From: Solea solea
Taxonomy: Eukaryota; Chordata; Actinopteri; Pleuronectiformes; Soleidae
Assembly: GCF_958295425.1 (NCBI RefSeq)
Contig: NC_081145.1
Location: forward strand, 21,498,465-21,562,464
Length of the DNA stretch: 64,000 nt
Direction of reading: 5' to 3'
How positions within the stretch are numbered: position 1 is the stretch's first letter; each line of letters opens with the position of its first letter. The notes beneath the pieces were generated by a model, which saw only the letters and a program-made list of their open reading frames with translations, did not search any database and was not told where the DNA came from. Both the position numbers and the translations under genes were made by a program. This document shows, piece after piece, positions 1 through 14,750 of the stretch.

Positions 1-3000
1 ACTAACCTATGACTTTTTTGACTCCTTTTGGACGACATGCTATACTATGACTTTTTTGCAACATTTTGGACGACATACTATACTATGACATTTTTTTCTC
101 ATTTTGGACAACATACTATACTATGACATTTTGGTCACTTTTTGGACGACATACTATACTATGCCTTTTTTATCTCATTTTGGACGGCATACTATACTAT
201 GACATTTTTGTCTCATTTTGAACAACATACTATACTATGACATTTTTGTCAGATTTTGGACGACATACTTAAGTATGACTTTTTTGTCACATTTTGGACG
301 ACATACTAACCTATGACTTTTTTGTCACATATTGAATGACATACTAAAGTATGACTTTTTTGTCACATTTTGGACGACATACTAACCTATGACTTTTTTG
401 TCACATTTTGAATGACATACTAATGTATGACATTTTTGTCTCATTTTGGACGACATACTATTCTATGACCTTTTTGAGTGATTTTGGAGGGCAGACTAAA
501 CTATGACTTTTTCTACTCATTGGACAACATGCTATACTATGACTTTTTTGTCTCATTTTGAACAACATACTATACTATGACATTTTTGTCAGATTTTGGA
601 CGACATACTATACTATGACATTTTTGTCTCATTTCGGACGGCAGACTAAACTATGACTTTTTTGACTCATATTGGACAACATGTTTTACTATGACTTTTT
701 TGAGTGATTTTGGACGACATACTAACCTATGACTTTTTTGTCACATTTTGGACGACATACTAACCTATGACATTTTTGTCACATTTTGAATGACATACTA
801 AAGTATGACTTTTTTCTCACATTTTGGACGACATACTAACCAATGACTTTTTTGTCACATTTTGGACGACATACTAACCAATGACTTTTTTGTCACATTT
901 TGGACGACATACTAAACTATGACATTTTTGTCTCATTTTGGACGACATACTAAAGTATGATATTTTTGTCACATTTTGGACGAGATATTATACTATGACT
1001 TTTTGAGTGATTTCGGACGACATACTAAACTATGACTTTTTTGTCTCATTTTGGACGACATAGTAACCTATGACTATTTTGACTGATTTTGGACGACATA
1101 CTATACTATGACATTTTTGACTGATTTTGGACGACATACTATACTATGACTTTTTTGACTCATTTTTGTTGACATACTATACTATGACTTTTTTGTCACA
1201 TTTTGGAAAACATACTAACCAATTACTTTTTTGTCACATTTTGGACGACATACTATACTGTGACATTTTTGTCTCATTTTGAACGACATACTATACTATG
1301 ACATTTTTGTCACATTTTGGACGACATACTAACCTATGACTTTTTTGCCACATTTTGGACGACATACTAACCAATTACTTTTTTGTCACATTTTGGACGA
1401 CATACTATACTGTGACATTTTTGTCTCATTTTGAACGACATACTATACTATGACATTTTTGTCACATTTTGGACGACATACTAACCTATGACTTTTTTGT
1501 CACATTTTGGACGACATACTAACCAATTACTTTTTTGTCACATTTTGGACGACATACTAACCTATGACTTTTTTGTCACATTTTGAACGACATACTAAAC
1601 TATGACATTTTTGTCTCATTTTGAACCATATACTATACTATGACATTTTTGTCACATTTTGGACGACATACTAACCTATGACTTTTTAGTCACATTTTGG
1701 ACGACATACTAACCTATGACTTTTTTGTCACATTTTGAATGACATACTAAAGTATGACTTTTTTGTCACATTTTGGACGACATACTAACCAATGACTTTT
1801 TTGTCACATTTTGGACGACATACTAAAGTATGACTTTTTTGTCACATTTTGGACGACATACTATACTATGACTTTTTTGTCACATTTTGGACGACATACT
1901 ATACTATGACTTTTTTGAGTGATTTTGGACGACATACTATACTCTGACATTTTTGTCTAATTTTGGACGACATGCTATACTATGACTTTTTTGCAACATT
2001 TTGGACGACATACTATACTATGACTTTTTTGAGTGATTTTGGATGACATGCTATACTATGACATTTTTGACTGATTTTTGGACGACATACTATACTATGA
2101 CTTTTTTGAGTGATTTTGGACGACATACTTTACTATGACCTTTTTGAGTGATTTTGGACGACATACTAAACTATGACTTTTTTGTCACATTTTGGACGAC
2201 ATACTAACCTATGACTTTTTGAGTGATTTTGGACGACATTCTAACCAATTACGTTTTTGTCACATTTTGGACGACATACTAAACTATGACATTTTTGTCT
2301 AATTTTGGACGACATATTATACTATGACTTTTTGAGTGATTTCGGACGACATACTAAACTATGACATTTTTGTCTCATTTTGAACCACATACTATACTAT
2401 GACATTTTTGTCACATTTTGGACGACATATTATACTATGACTTTTTGAGTGATTTCGGACGACATACTAAACTATTACATTTTTGTCTCATTTTGAACCA
2501 CATACTATACTATGACATTTTTGTCACATTTTGGACGACATACTAACCAATGACTTTTTTGTCACATTTTGGACGACATACTAAAGTATGACTTTTTTGT
2601 CACATTTTGGACGACATACTAACCAATGACTTTTTTGTCACATTTTGGACGACATACTAACCTATGACTTTTTTGTCACATTTTGGACGACATACTAAAG
2701 TATGACATTTTTGTCTCATTTTGAACCACATACTATACTATGACATTTTTGTCACATTTTGGACGACATATTATACTATGACTTTTTGAGTGATTTCGGA
2801 CGACATACTAAACTATGACATTTTTGTCTCATTTTGAACCACATACTATACTATGACATTTTTGTCACATTTTAGACGACATACTAACCTATGACTTTTT
2901 TGTCACATTTTGGACGACATACTAAACTATGACATTTTTGTCTCATTTTGGACGACATATTATACAATGACTTTTTGAGTGATTTCGGACGACATACTAA

Positions 3001-6000
3001 ACTATGAAATTTTGTCTCATTTTGAACCACATACTATACTATGACATTTTTGTCACATTTTGGACGACATATTACACTATGACTTTTTGAGTGATTTCGG
3101 ACGACATACTAAACTATGACATTTTTGTCTCATTTTGAACCACATACTATACTATGACATTTTTGTCACATTTTGGACGACATACTAACCTATGACTTTT
3201 TTGCCACATTTTGGATGACACACTAAAGTAAGACTCTTTTGTTACATTTTGGACGACATACTAACCTATGACTTTTTTGTCACATTTTGGACGACATACT
3301 AACCTATGACTTTTTTGTCACATTTTGAATGACATACTAAAGTATGACTTTTTTGTCACATTTTGGACGACATACTAACCAATGACTTTTTTGTCACATT
3401 TTGGACGACATACTAACCTATGACTTTTTTGTCACATTTTGGACGACATACTAAAGTATGACATTTTTGTCTCATTTTGAACGACATACTATACTATGAC
3501 ATTTTTGTCACATTTTGGACGACATATTATACTATGACTTTTTGAGGGATTTCGGACGACATTCTAAACTATGACATTTTTGTCTCATTTTGAACCACAT
3601 ACTATACTATGACATTTTTGTCTCATTTTGAACCACATACTATACTATGACATTTTTGTCACATTTTGGACGACATACTAACCTATGAGTTTTTTGCCAC
3701 ATTTTGCATGACATACTAAAGTATGACTTTTTTGTTACATTTAGGACGACGTACTAACCAATGACTTTTTGTCACATTTTGGATGACATACTAAAGTATG
3801 ACTTTTTTGTCACATTTTGGACGACATACTATACTATGAGTTTTTTGCCACATTTTGCATGACATACTAAAGTATGACTTTTTTGTTACATTTAGGACGA
3901 CGTACTAACCAATGACTTTTTGTCACATTTTGGATGACATACTGAAGTATGACTTTTTTGTCACATTTTGGACGACATACTATACTATGACATTTTTGTC
4001 ACATTTTGGACGACATACTAACCTATGACTTTTTTGTCACATTTTGGACGACATACTAAACTATGACATTTTTGTATCATTTTGGACGACATATTATACT
4101 ATGACTTTTTGAGTGATTTCGGACGACATACTAAACTATGACATTTTTGTCTCATTTTGAACCACGTACTATACTATGACATTTTTGTCACATTTTGGAC
4201 GACATATTATACTATGACTTTTTGAGTGATTTCGGACGACATACTAAACTATGACATTTTTGTCTCATTTTGAACCACATACTATACTATGACATTTTTG
4301 TCACATTTTGGACGACATACTAACCTATGACTTTTTTGCCACATTTTGGATGACACACTAAAGTAATACTCTTTTGTTACATTTTGGACGACATACTAAC
4401 CTATGACTTTTTTGTCACATTTTGGACGACATACTAACCTATGACTTTTTTGTCACATTTTGAATGACATACTAAAGTATGACTTTTTTGTCACATTTTG
4501 GACGACATACTAACCAATGACTTTTTTGTCACATTTTGGACGACATACTAACCTATGACTTTTTTGTCACATTTTGGACGACATACTAACCTATGACTTT
4601 TTTGTCACATTATGGACGACATACTAACCTATGACTTTTTTGTCACATTTTGGACGACATACTAACCTATGACTTTTTTGCCACATTTTGGATGACATAC
4701 TAAAGTATGACTTTTTTGTCACATTTTGGACGACATACTAACCAATGACTTTTTTGTCACATTTTGGACGACATACTAACCTATGACTTTTTTGTCACAT
4801 TTTGGACGACATACTAAAGTATGACATTTTTGTCTCATTTTGAACGACATACTATACTATGACATTTTTGTCACATTTTGGACGACATACTAACCAATGA
4901 CTTTTTTGTCACATTTTGGACGACATACTAAACTATGACATTTTTGTCTCATTTTGAACCACATACTATACTATGACATTTTTGTCACATTTTGGACGAC
5001 ATACTAACCTATGACTTTTTTGTCACATTTTGGACGACATACTAACCTATGAGTTTTTTGCCACATTTTGCATGACATACTAAAGTATGACTTTTTTGTT
5101 ACATTTAGGACGACGTACTAACCAATGACTTTTTGTCACATTTTGGATGACATACTAAAGTATGACTTTTTTGTCACATTTTGGACGACATACTATACTA
5201 TGACATTTTTGTCACATTTTGGACGACATACTAACCTATGACTTTTTTGTCACATTTTGGACGACATACTAAACTATGACATTTTTGTCTCATTTTGGAC
5301 GACATATTATACTATGACTTTTTGAGTGATTTCGGACGACATACTAAACTATGACATTTTTGTCTCATTTTGAACCACGTACTATACTATGACATTTTTG
5401 TCACATTTTGGACGACATATTATACTATGACTTTTTGAGTGATTTCGGACGACATACTAAACTATGACATTTTTGTCTCATTTTGAACCACATACTATAC
5501 TATGACATTTTTGTCACATTTTGGACGACATACTAACCTATGACTTTTTTGCCACATTTTGGATGACACACTAAAGTAAGACTCTTTTGTTACATTTTGG
5601 ACGACATACTAACCTATGACTTTTTTGTCACATTTTGAATGACATACTAAACTATGACTTTTTTGTCACATTTTGGACGACATACTAAACTATGACATTT
5701 TTGTCTCATTTTTGAACCACATACTATACTATGACATTTTTGTCACATATTGGACGACATACTAACCTATGACTTTTTTGTCACATTTTGGACGACATAC
5801 TAAACTATGACATTTTTGTCTCATTTTGGACGACATATTATACTATGACTTTTTGAGTGATTTCGGACGACATACTAAACTATGACATTTTTGTCTCATT
5901 TTGAACCACATACTATACTATGACATTTTTGTCACATTTTGGACGACATATTATACTATGACTTTTTGAGTGATTTCGGACGACATATTAAACTATGACA

Positions 6001-9000
6001 TTTTTGTCTCATTTTGAACCACATACTATACTATGACATTTTTGTCACATTTTGGACGACATACTAACCAATGACTTTTTTGTCACATTTTGCACGACAT
6101 ATTAAACTATGACATTTTTGTCTCTTTTTTCAACCACATACTATACTATGACATTTTTGTCACATTTTGGACGACATACTAACCTATGACTTTTTTGTCA
6201 CATTTTGGACGACATACTAACCTATGAGTTTTTTGCCACATTTTGCATGACATACTAAAGTATGACTTTTTTGTCACATTTTGGACGACATACTATACTA
6301 TGAGTTTTTTGCCACATTTTGCATGACATACTAACCTATGACTTTTTTGTCACATTTTGGACGACATACTAAACTATGACATTTTTGTCTCATTTTGGAC
6401 GACATATTATACTATGACTTTTTGAGTGATTTCGGACGACATACTAAACTATGACATTTTTGTCTCATTTTGAACCACATACTATACTATGACATTTTTG
6501 TCACATTTTGGACGACATATTATACTATGACTTTTTGAGTGATTTCGGACGACATACTAAACTATGACATTTTTGTCTCATTTTGAACCACATACTATAC
6601 TATGACATTTTTGTCACATTTTGGACGACATACTAACCAATGACTTTTTTGTCACATTTTGCACGACATATTAAACTATGACATTTTTGTCTCATTTTGA
6701 ACCACATACTATACTATGACATTTTTGTCACATTTTGGACGACATATTATACTATGACTTTTTGAGGGATTTCGGACGACATTCTAAACTATTACATTTT
6801 TGTCTCATTTTGAACCACATACTATACTACGACTTTTTTGTCACATTTTGGACGACCTACTAACCTATGACTTTTTTGTCACATTTTCGACGACATACTA
6901 ACCTATGACTTTTTTGTCACATTTTGGACGACATACTAAAGTATGACTTTTTTGTCACATTTTGGATGACATACTAAAGTATGACTTTTTTGTCACATTT
7001 TGGACGACATACTATACTATGACATTTTTGTCACATTTTGGACGACATACTAACCTATGACTTTTTTGTCACATTTTGGACGACATACTAAACTATGACA
7101 TTTTTGTCTCATTTTGGACGACATATTATACTATGACTTTTTGAGTGATTTCGGACGACATACTAAACTATGACATTTTTGTCTCATTTTGAACCACGTA
7201 CTATACTATGACATTTTTGTCACATTTTGGACGACATATTATACTATGACTTTTTGAGTGATTTCGGACGACATATTAAACTATGACATTTTTGTCTCAT
7301 TTTGAACCACATACTATACTATGACATTTTTGTCACATTTTGGACGACATACTAACCTATGACTTTTTTGCCACATTTTGGATGACACACTAAAGTAAGA
7401 CTCTTTTGTTACATTTTGGACGACATACTAACCTATGACTTTTTTGTCACATTTTGGACGACATACTAACATATGACTTTTTTGTCACATTTTGAATGAC
7501 ATACTAAAGTATGACTTTTTTGTCACATTTTGGACGACATACTAACCAATGACTTTTTTGTCACATTTTGGACGACATACTAACCTATGACTTTTTTGTC
7601 ACATTTTGAATGACATACTAAACTATGACTTTTTTGTCACATTTTGGACGACATACTAAACTATGACATTTTTGTCTCATTTTTGAACCACATACTATAC
7701 TATGACATTTTTGTCACATATTGGACGACATACTAACCTATGACTTTTTTGTCACATTTTGGACGACATACTAAACTATGACATTTTTGTCTCATTTTGG
7801 ACGACATATTATACTATGACTTTTTGAGTGATTTCGGACGACATACTAAACTATGACATTTTTGTCTCATTTTGAACCACATACTATACTATGACATTTT
7901 TGTCACATTTTGGACGGCATATTATACTATGACTTTTTGAGTGATTTCGGACGACATACTAAACTATGACATTTTTGTCTCATTTTGAACCACATACTAT
8001 ACTATGACATTTTTGTCACATTTTGGACGACATACTAACCAATGACTTTTTTGTCACATTTTGCACGACATATTAAAGTATGACATTTTTGTCTCATTTT
8101 GAACGACATACTAACCTATGACTTTTTTGTCACATTTTGGACGACATACTAACCTATGACTTTTTTGTCACATTTTGGACGACATACTAACCTATGACTT
8201 TTTTGCCACATTTTGGATGACATACTAAAGTATGACTCTTTTGTTACATTTTTAACGACATACTAACCTATGACTTTTTTGCCACATTTTGGATGACACA
8301 CTAAAGTATGACTCTTTTGTTACATTTTGGACGACATACTAACCTATGACTTTTTTGTCACATTTTGGACAACATATCAACCAATGACTTTTTTGTCACA
8401 TTTTGGACGACATAGTAAAGTATGACATTTTTGTCACATTTTGGACGACATACTAACCTATGACTTTTTTGTCACATTTTCGACGACATACTAACCTATG
8501 ACTTTTTTGTCACATTTTGGACGACATACTAAAGTATGACTTTTTTGCCACATTTTGGATGACATACTAAAGTATGACTTTTTTGTCACATTTTGGACGA
8601 CATATCAACCAATGACTTTTTTGTCACATTTTGGACGACATACTAAAGTATGACTTTTTTGTCACATTTTGGACGACATACTAAGCTATGACATTTTTGT
8701 CTCATTTTGGACGACATACTAACCTATGACTTTTTTGTCACATTTTGGACGACATACTAACCAATGACTTTTTTGTCACATTTTGGACGACATAGTAAAG
8801 TATGACATTTTTGTCACATTTTGGACGACATACTAACCTATGACTTTTTTGTCACATTTTCGACGACATACTAACCTATGACTTTTTTGTCACATTTTGG
8901 ACGACATACTAAAGTATGACTTTTTTGTCACATTTTGGACGACATACTAACCAATGACTTTTTTGTCACATTTTGGACGACATACTAAAGTATGACTTTT

Positions 9001-9999
9001 TTGTCACATTTTGGACGACATACTAAGCTATGACATTTTTGTCTCATTTTGAATGACATACTAAAGTATGACTTTTTTGTCACATTTTGGACGACATACT
9101 AACCAATGACTTTTTTGTCACATTTTGGATGACATACTAAAGTATGACTTTTTTGTCACATTTTGGACGACATACTATACTATGACTTTTTTGAGTGATT
9201 TTGGACGACATACTATACTCTGACATTTTTGTCTAATTTTGGACGACATGCTATACTATGACTTTTTTGCAACATTTTGGACGACATACTATACTATGAC
9301 TTTTTTGAGTGATTTTGGATGACATGCTATACTATGACATTTTTGACTGATTTTTGGACGACATACTATACTATGACTTTTTTGAGTGATTTTGGACGAC
9401 ATACTAAACTATGACTTTTTTGTCACATTTTGGACGACATACTAACCTATGACTTTTTGAGTGATTTTGGACGACATTCTAACCTATTACTTTTTTGTCA
9501 TATTTTGGACGACATACTATACCATGACTTTTTGAGTGATTTTGGACGACATACTATACTATGACTTTTTTGTCACATTTTCGACGACATACTAACCTAT
9601 GACTTTTTTGTCACATTTTCGACGACATACTAACCTATGACTTTCTTGAGTGTTTTTGGACGACATGCAATACTATGACATTTTTGACTGATTTTGGACG
9701 ACATGCTATACTATGACTTCTTTGGGTGATTTTGGACGACATGCTATACTATGACTTTTTTGAGTGATTTTAGACTACATACTATACTATGACTTTTTTG
9801 AGTGATTTTGGACGGCATACTAAACTATGACTTTTTTGTCACATTTTGGACGACATGCTATACTATGTCTTTTTTGTCACATTTTCGACGACATACTAAC
9901 CTATGACTTCCTTGAGTGATTTTGGAAGACATGCTATACTATGACATTTTTGACTGATTTTGGACGACATACTAAACTATGACTTTTTTCGTTTCATTT
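1..9999. repeat. Minisatellite/satellite array, 37-38 bp monomer, higher-order structure
   Basis: The first 10 kb is a head-to-tail array of roughly 260 monomers, with no other sequence between them. A typical unit reads GACGACATACT, then a variable 4-6 base word, then CTATGAC, a T5-T6 run and GTCACATTTT. Recognisable monomer types are: CTAACCTATG with GTCACATTTT; CTAAAGTATG; CTATACTATGACA with GTCTCATTTT followed by GAACCACAT; and a 37-bp type with TTATACTATG and GAGTGATTTCGG. The types recur in a fixed order, so the array has higher-order repeats rather than random mixing. Many units carry the hyphenated palindrome TGAC-T6-GTCA. Stops occur in every frame and I see no coding potential. The array is cut by the left edge of the window and stops abruptly near 9999 in the intergenic DNA beyond the 3' end of the SDR gene. 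Confidence 0.97.
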
Positions 10000-10170
10000 C
10001 GGTTAAGGGCCCCATCGAAATTACCTTTTTTTTCTCCTGCCATGCTGTAATGTAGCGACACACAACTGATAATCTCAAATAATGCTTAGTAAGGAATATC
10101 ATTTCATTGACATATTAATAATGACAAACTTTCACAATTGTTTTAGTGTAAATACACACTTTTACTTACT

Positions 10171-10176
10171 TTTATT
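10171..10176 (-). terminator. Candidate poly(A) signal of the SDR gene
   Basis: AATAAA on the minus strand (TTTATT on plus), about 145 bases beyond the SDR stop codon. It is the first canonical hexamer that I noticed downstream. It would give a short 3' UTR ending shortly before the satellite array. No transcript evidence is available here. Confidence 0.45.
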
Positions 10177-10318
10177 CACATGAAAGTAAAGTTACAACAG
10201 TTCATACTACAGTAGTTAGATGGAGGCAACTGGACTTTGTGTATCGTGTATTATTAAGTGTGTAAGGTGGCAGACAAAGGTGGTTTACTCTGCAAATGTT
10301 GGATTGTGAGGTGAGCTG

Positions 10319-13300
10319 CTACCAGGGGATTCGGTTGCCCTCGTAGTCCACAAGCATCCCACTGTCTTTGTTGCAGAGTATTGACATCACAGTGAGCATG
10401 CTCTGTATGCTTTCCTGGGTGGTCATTGGAGCCTGAGGACACGAGTAAGAGGAGTCAGTTAACTCATGTTTACATAAAACGATGTGAAGGAGATTGCAAA
10501 TACAGAAGCATCATAGTGGAGGAATTGTGGAACTTATTGATTCATTTTAGCAGCATTGACACGTTAGAGGAGGAAAGGCTGTGTAGAGCAGAAAACGGTC
10601 CTATAATCAGAACGTTGTCTCCTCTAGACCGAGATACTGAACTGAATCGTGTTCCTGACATTTGCACCATGACACAAAATCAGTCACACTATAGTCAAAC
10701 TATTCCATACATTTTTTGTCTTTGTCTTTTGTCAACTTTGCTCAGAATTTTGTTGCCAGACTTTAAACCAACACTAGAAGAAGAGAGCATACAGACATTT
10801 ACTGGCATAAAAATCTCTTAATAATGCACCCAAACTGCCAAACTGTGGAACACCATGTCCAGCTACATCAGGCATGGAAGCTTTGTTGATACTAAAAAAA
10901 AAACATATTTAATCTGACAAAATTACAGTGGAATTTGCCTTTTTGATATGATGTTTTCTTTTCACTCTTTTCCCTGCATTTTTTAAACATGCTGGGGAAA
11001 AGAAAATTAAATACAGAATAAAAACTATTTTCAAATAGTTCGTTATAGTTGTTAGCTTTTCAAAATGTAGTTTTGTTCGGCATTTTATGTTTAAAAGGTG
11101 CTTATATGAATGATTTTTCCTCTCTCCCCATGTCAGCTGGAATTATCTCCACCTCCAGCTGGTGGTTAGCATGATTGGTCTTTTTAACTTCTATTTACAG
11201 TATTACTTACTTTTTTTGTTTGTTTGTTTTACTTACTATTACTGCCTTTTACTCTTTCCTTTTTATTTATTTAAAAATAATTTTAATATGCTTTTATAGT
11301 GGTTTAAGGTCTTGTTTTTTTAGTGTAATCACTGTTATGTCATCTGTAAATTGGTGAACAAAAGACAATTTTCCACCTTGGTGTACAATAAAGATTAATT
11401 CTATTCTATTCTATTCTATTCTACCACACAGTAAGGAAGTCACTGGTATTAATCCCAGTGTGACTGAGGGAGTTTGGAAATGAGCCACATGCAAAGCAGC
11501 CATTGTCACAGTAACATCACATGTGTAAATGGCTGACATGAACTGATCACAGCCATCATTAGTGTGATCAGTAACACTGTGATGGACTGGAACAGTCAGA
11601 AACATCAGTTTCCAGTTAGAAAACATTGTCTGATGATGAAATAAAGTTGCAAACACTCAGTTCATATATCACAGACTGAAACTGGCATAGGTTTTGTTAA
11701 GTGAGGGGGTTTTTTTTGTCTTATCTCCATCCCCTCACCTGTTCTCCTCCCATGTCAGTGAGCACCCAGCCAGGGTGGATCGCTGTCACCAGGATGTTGC
11801 GGCTCTTGAAGTCCTCAGCTTGACAGCGAGTCAGCATGTTCAGCGCCGCCTGGTGACCAAACACAGGCACAACGGAAAACTCAACATGTGATTTCTGACA
11901 TTTATATGAGGTAAGTGCTTCCTGAGGCCACTCGTAAAACACTGGATTGGAGGCAGATGCTCTTTGTTACTGTCGATCACAGTCAGTCCCAGAGACTTTT
12001 ACTGGAGATTTATATCTGTAGTAGATTAGACCTCTAAATAGTGGCTGATTTACCTCTTCAGAACAATCATACATGCTACAGAAATGGTAGTAAAACAGTC
12101 ACTCTTGTCACAGTTTATGTTGGGTCAGAGTGGTTTGTCATGTTTAAACGTCCCATAAGGAAAGTTTGGGGAACACAGAATTAGAATATATCCATGTTAA
12201 GAACTGTATTTTAACATATTGATCTCCAGGAGTGATTTATCTCATGTTTCTGCAAACGACGGAAAACTTTACATTTGTACGTTCTCTACAGAAAAGAAGT
12301 GTCGTAAAAGTGTGGATGTTCTCGGTTTCAGACAGTCTGCAGTCTCACTGTGAGATGTCACTAATTTACATTTGACCTTTAACACTAGTGTCCTTTGTGT
12401 GTTCATGTTCAGGTGAAAGATGACAATGCACACATGATGGAATCACTCATCCACTGAAGCTCAGATTATAATCCTCAAATTGACAACAAACTAAAAATGA
12501 AGGGTTTGAATGAGATGAATGTATGTGAATAATAGATCATACTGTAATTGTCAGGTCAACTGTACCTTGCTGGTCCTGTAAGAGTACACCGGTGCAAAAG
12601 CGAAGCTCTCCGGACATTTCTCCATGGACGAGAAGATGGTGGAGATGTTAATGATGGCTGACCTCTTGCAGGACATTTTATCACCTGAAACCGAGAGAGA
12701 GGGAGAGAGAGATTTGCATTTTTTTTTAGTATATTTTAAAGGTAAATCAGGTTTTCTAACCTCTTGACTCTAGCCTTTTATTTTATTCCACCCTGTATAT
12801 TTTACTGTTTTGTTTGCATCTTTTGTTTTATCTCAAAGTTAAAACAGGTTGTTTTTTTTACTTTTTGATTTTAGCCTTTTCCTTTTCATTCCACCCTGTG
12901 TTGTGTTTGCATCTCTTTTCTTTTTTAGATCCTTTTATGTGAAGCGCTTTGAGCTGCAATCCTTGTATAAAAGGTGCTATACAAATACAGTTTATTATTA
13001 TAATAAATAGACCTGGGTGTGTACACACTCCTTTCTTCCTTGTCTGCTCTGTTTTACAATAGATATGATGTAGAAAAGTACAGTACTTCCAAAAAAACAT
13101 ACTTAAGTAAAAGTAAAATTACACATTTTAAAAATGGCTTCAAAATGAAAAGTACAAGTATACAAAAAACCTACTCAGTTACAGTAAGACAAGTAAATGT
13201 AAGTCATTACTTTCATAGTTTTGATTTTGTTTGAAACTCAAAAAAGTGAGTCCTTTTGAGTATTTCCTGTTGTTAACTTGGCTTTTCATTCTCTCTCAAA

Positions 13301-14716
13301 TCTGATCATCCTTTGAAACGTCAACTTATCCTCCTGTTTTTACGCTTCTCATATTCTTCACATGAAATAAAAATTTACCCTCCGATGAGCCTTTCTCTGC
13401 TGCTTTCTGGAGGAGCGGCAGAAACATCTGAGGAGAGAGGTGAGAGTTGTTGTTAGTCATAGCATTTTTAACGTTTGGTTATGCTTTTTATCAGACTGTG
13501 ATTTTAATGCATCAAACTGTTTTTTTTTGTAAGCAAAGCTCATCTTTATTTTTCATTTCAGGTTGAAGCACAGGGGGCTGCATTAAGCTTGAGACCAACA
13601 ACTGATCAGTAAAAATGTGCAAGCCATGTAAAATGTACCTTTAAGTAATTATAGAGGAGGAAGTAATTCAAATAATTCAACATTTTTACCACTTCAAAGC
13701 ACTTTGTAATGTAGATTTTGTGCACGTATTTTGAATAAATTCCTTTTTTATCTGTTCATGTCTTGTTACTTTCTTTAACCTCTCTTTTAAAATAAAAAGT
13801 CCTGTGTATAACAGAAAGAAAAAAATCCCACCTTAGCGAGGAGAAACGGTCCAGTCACGTTGGTCTCGTACACGTCCATCATGTCCTTTTTCCCAGTGTC
13901 AGCTAATGTCGCATGCTGGGGAGGTTTATTGATCGCAGCATTGTTGATGAGGAGGTTCAAACCAGCATCGCCGATACGCTCACTCACAGTCTTGACGGCA
14001 GCTGACATACTGTCCTCGTCGGATGCGTCTGCAAGTGGACATGCAACAGAAAATATTCATGTGATGTGAAAAGGTGATTTCTATTCACCAAATAAAATCA
14101 GAACAATTCAAATCTGTAAAATATCTGAAATGTGTGAAATAATGTGGGGAAAAATGAGGGTTGTGGCAAAATGATTTTGGTAACTAAAAGGTCAACAAGT
14201 CAGTGGCATCAAATCTTACAGACATTAAATACTCAGATTGCGCTCAGCTGCTGGTGTGGCGACATATTACATGATTACATCTGCCAAGAATGTTGACCAC
14301 ATTAAACCGATTTTGATGACAAGAATGCTTGGATTGTGGTGGCGTGACAGCAGAGAGCCAACAGGAGGAGAAAGCAGCAAAAACAAAAACGCCACGGCCT
14401 CCCCTCCTGTAATCATTGCCAGCACCGACATCAGCGCAGCTGTGTCTCAACAACTATGCAACAGGTAACTTTAGGAGAATTTGATGTTTGTTCATTATTG
14501 CCGCTCGTTTCACTCTCATGGTGCTCTACTTCATATAACCGCTTGACTATATCAAGTAGAATGCATTAAACAGCTCCTCCGCTTTGGCTCACACACTGTT
14601 TTCACCTCTCGGACCAAGCGCTGTCCATGGTTCTGATCACGTTGCCTTTGACCTCTCATTTCTCCTCTTACAAAACAATAGCCAGAGTAAAAATCCACAT
14701 TGTTGATTGATGTGTA

Positions 14717-14750
<34 letters not shown>

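Noticed and set aside
1..9999. CRISPR-like regular repeat
   Set aside because: Units are contiguous and near-identical, with no unique spacers, and the flanking genes are vertebrate. It is a tandem satellite.
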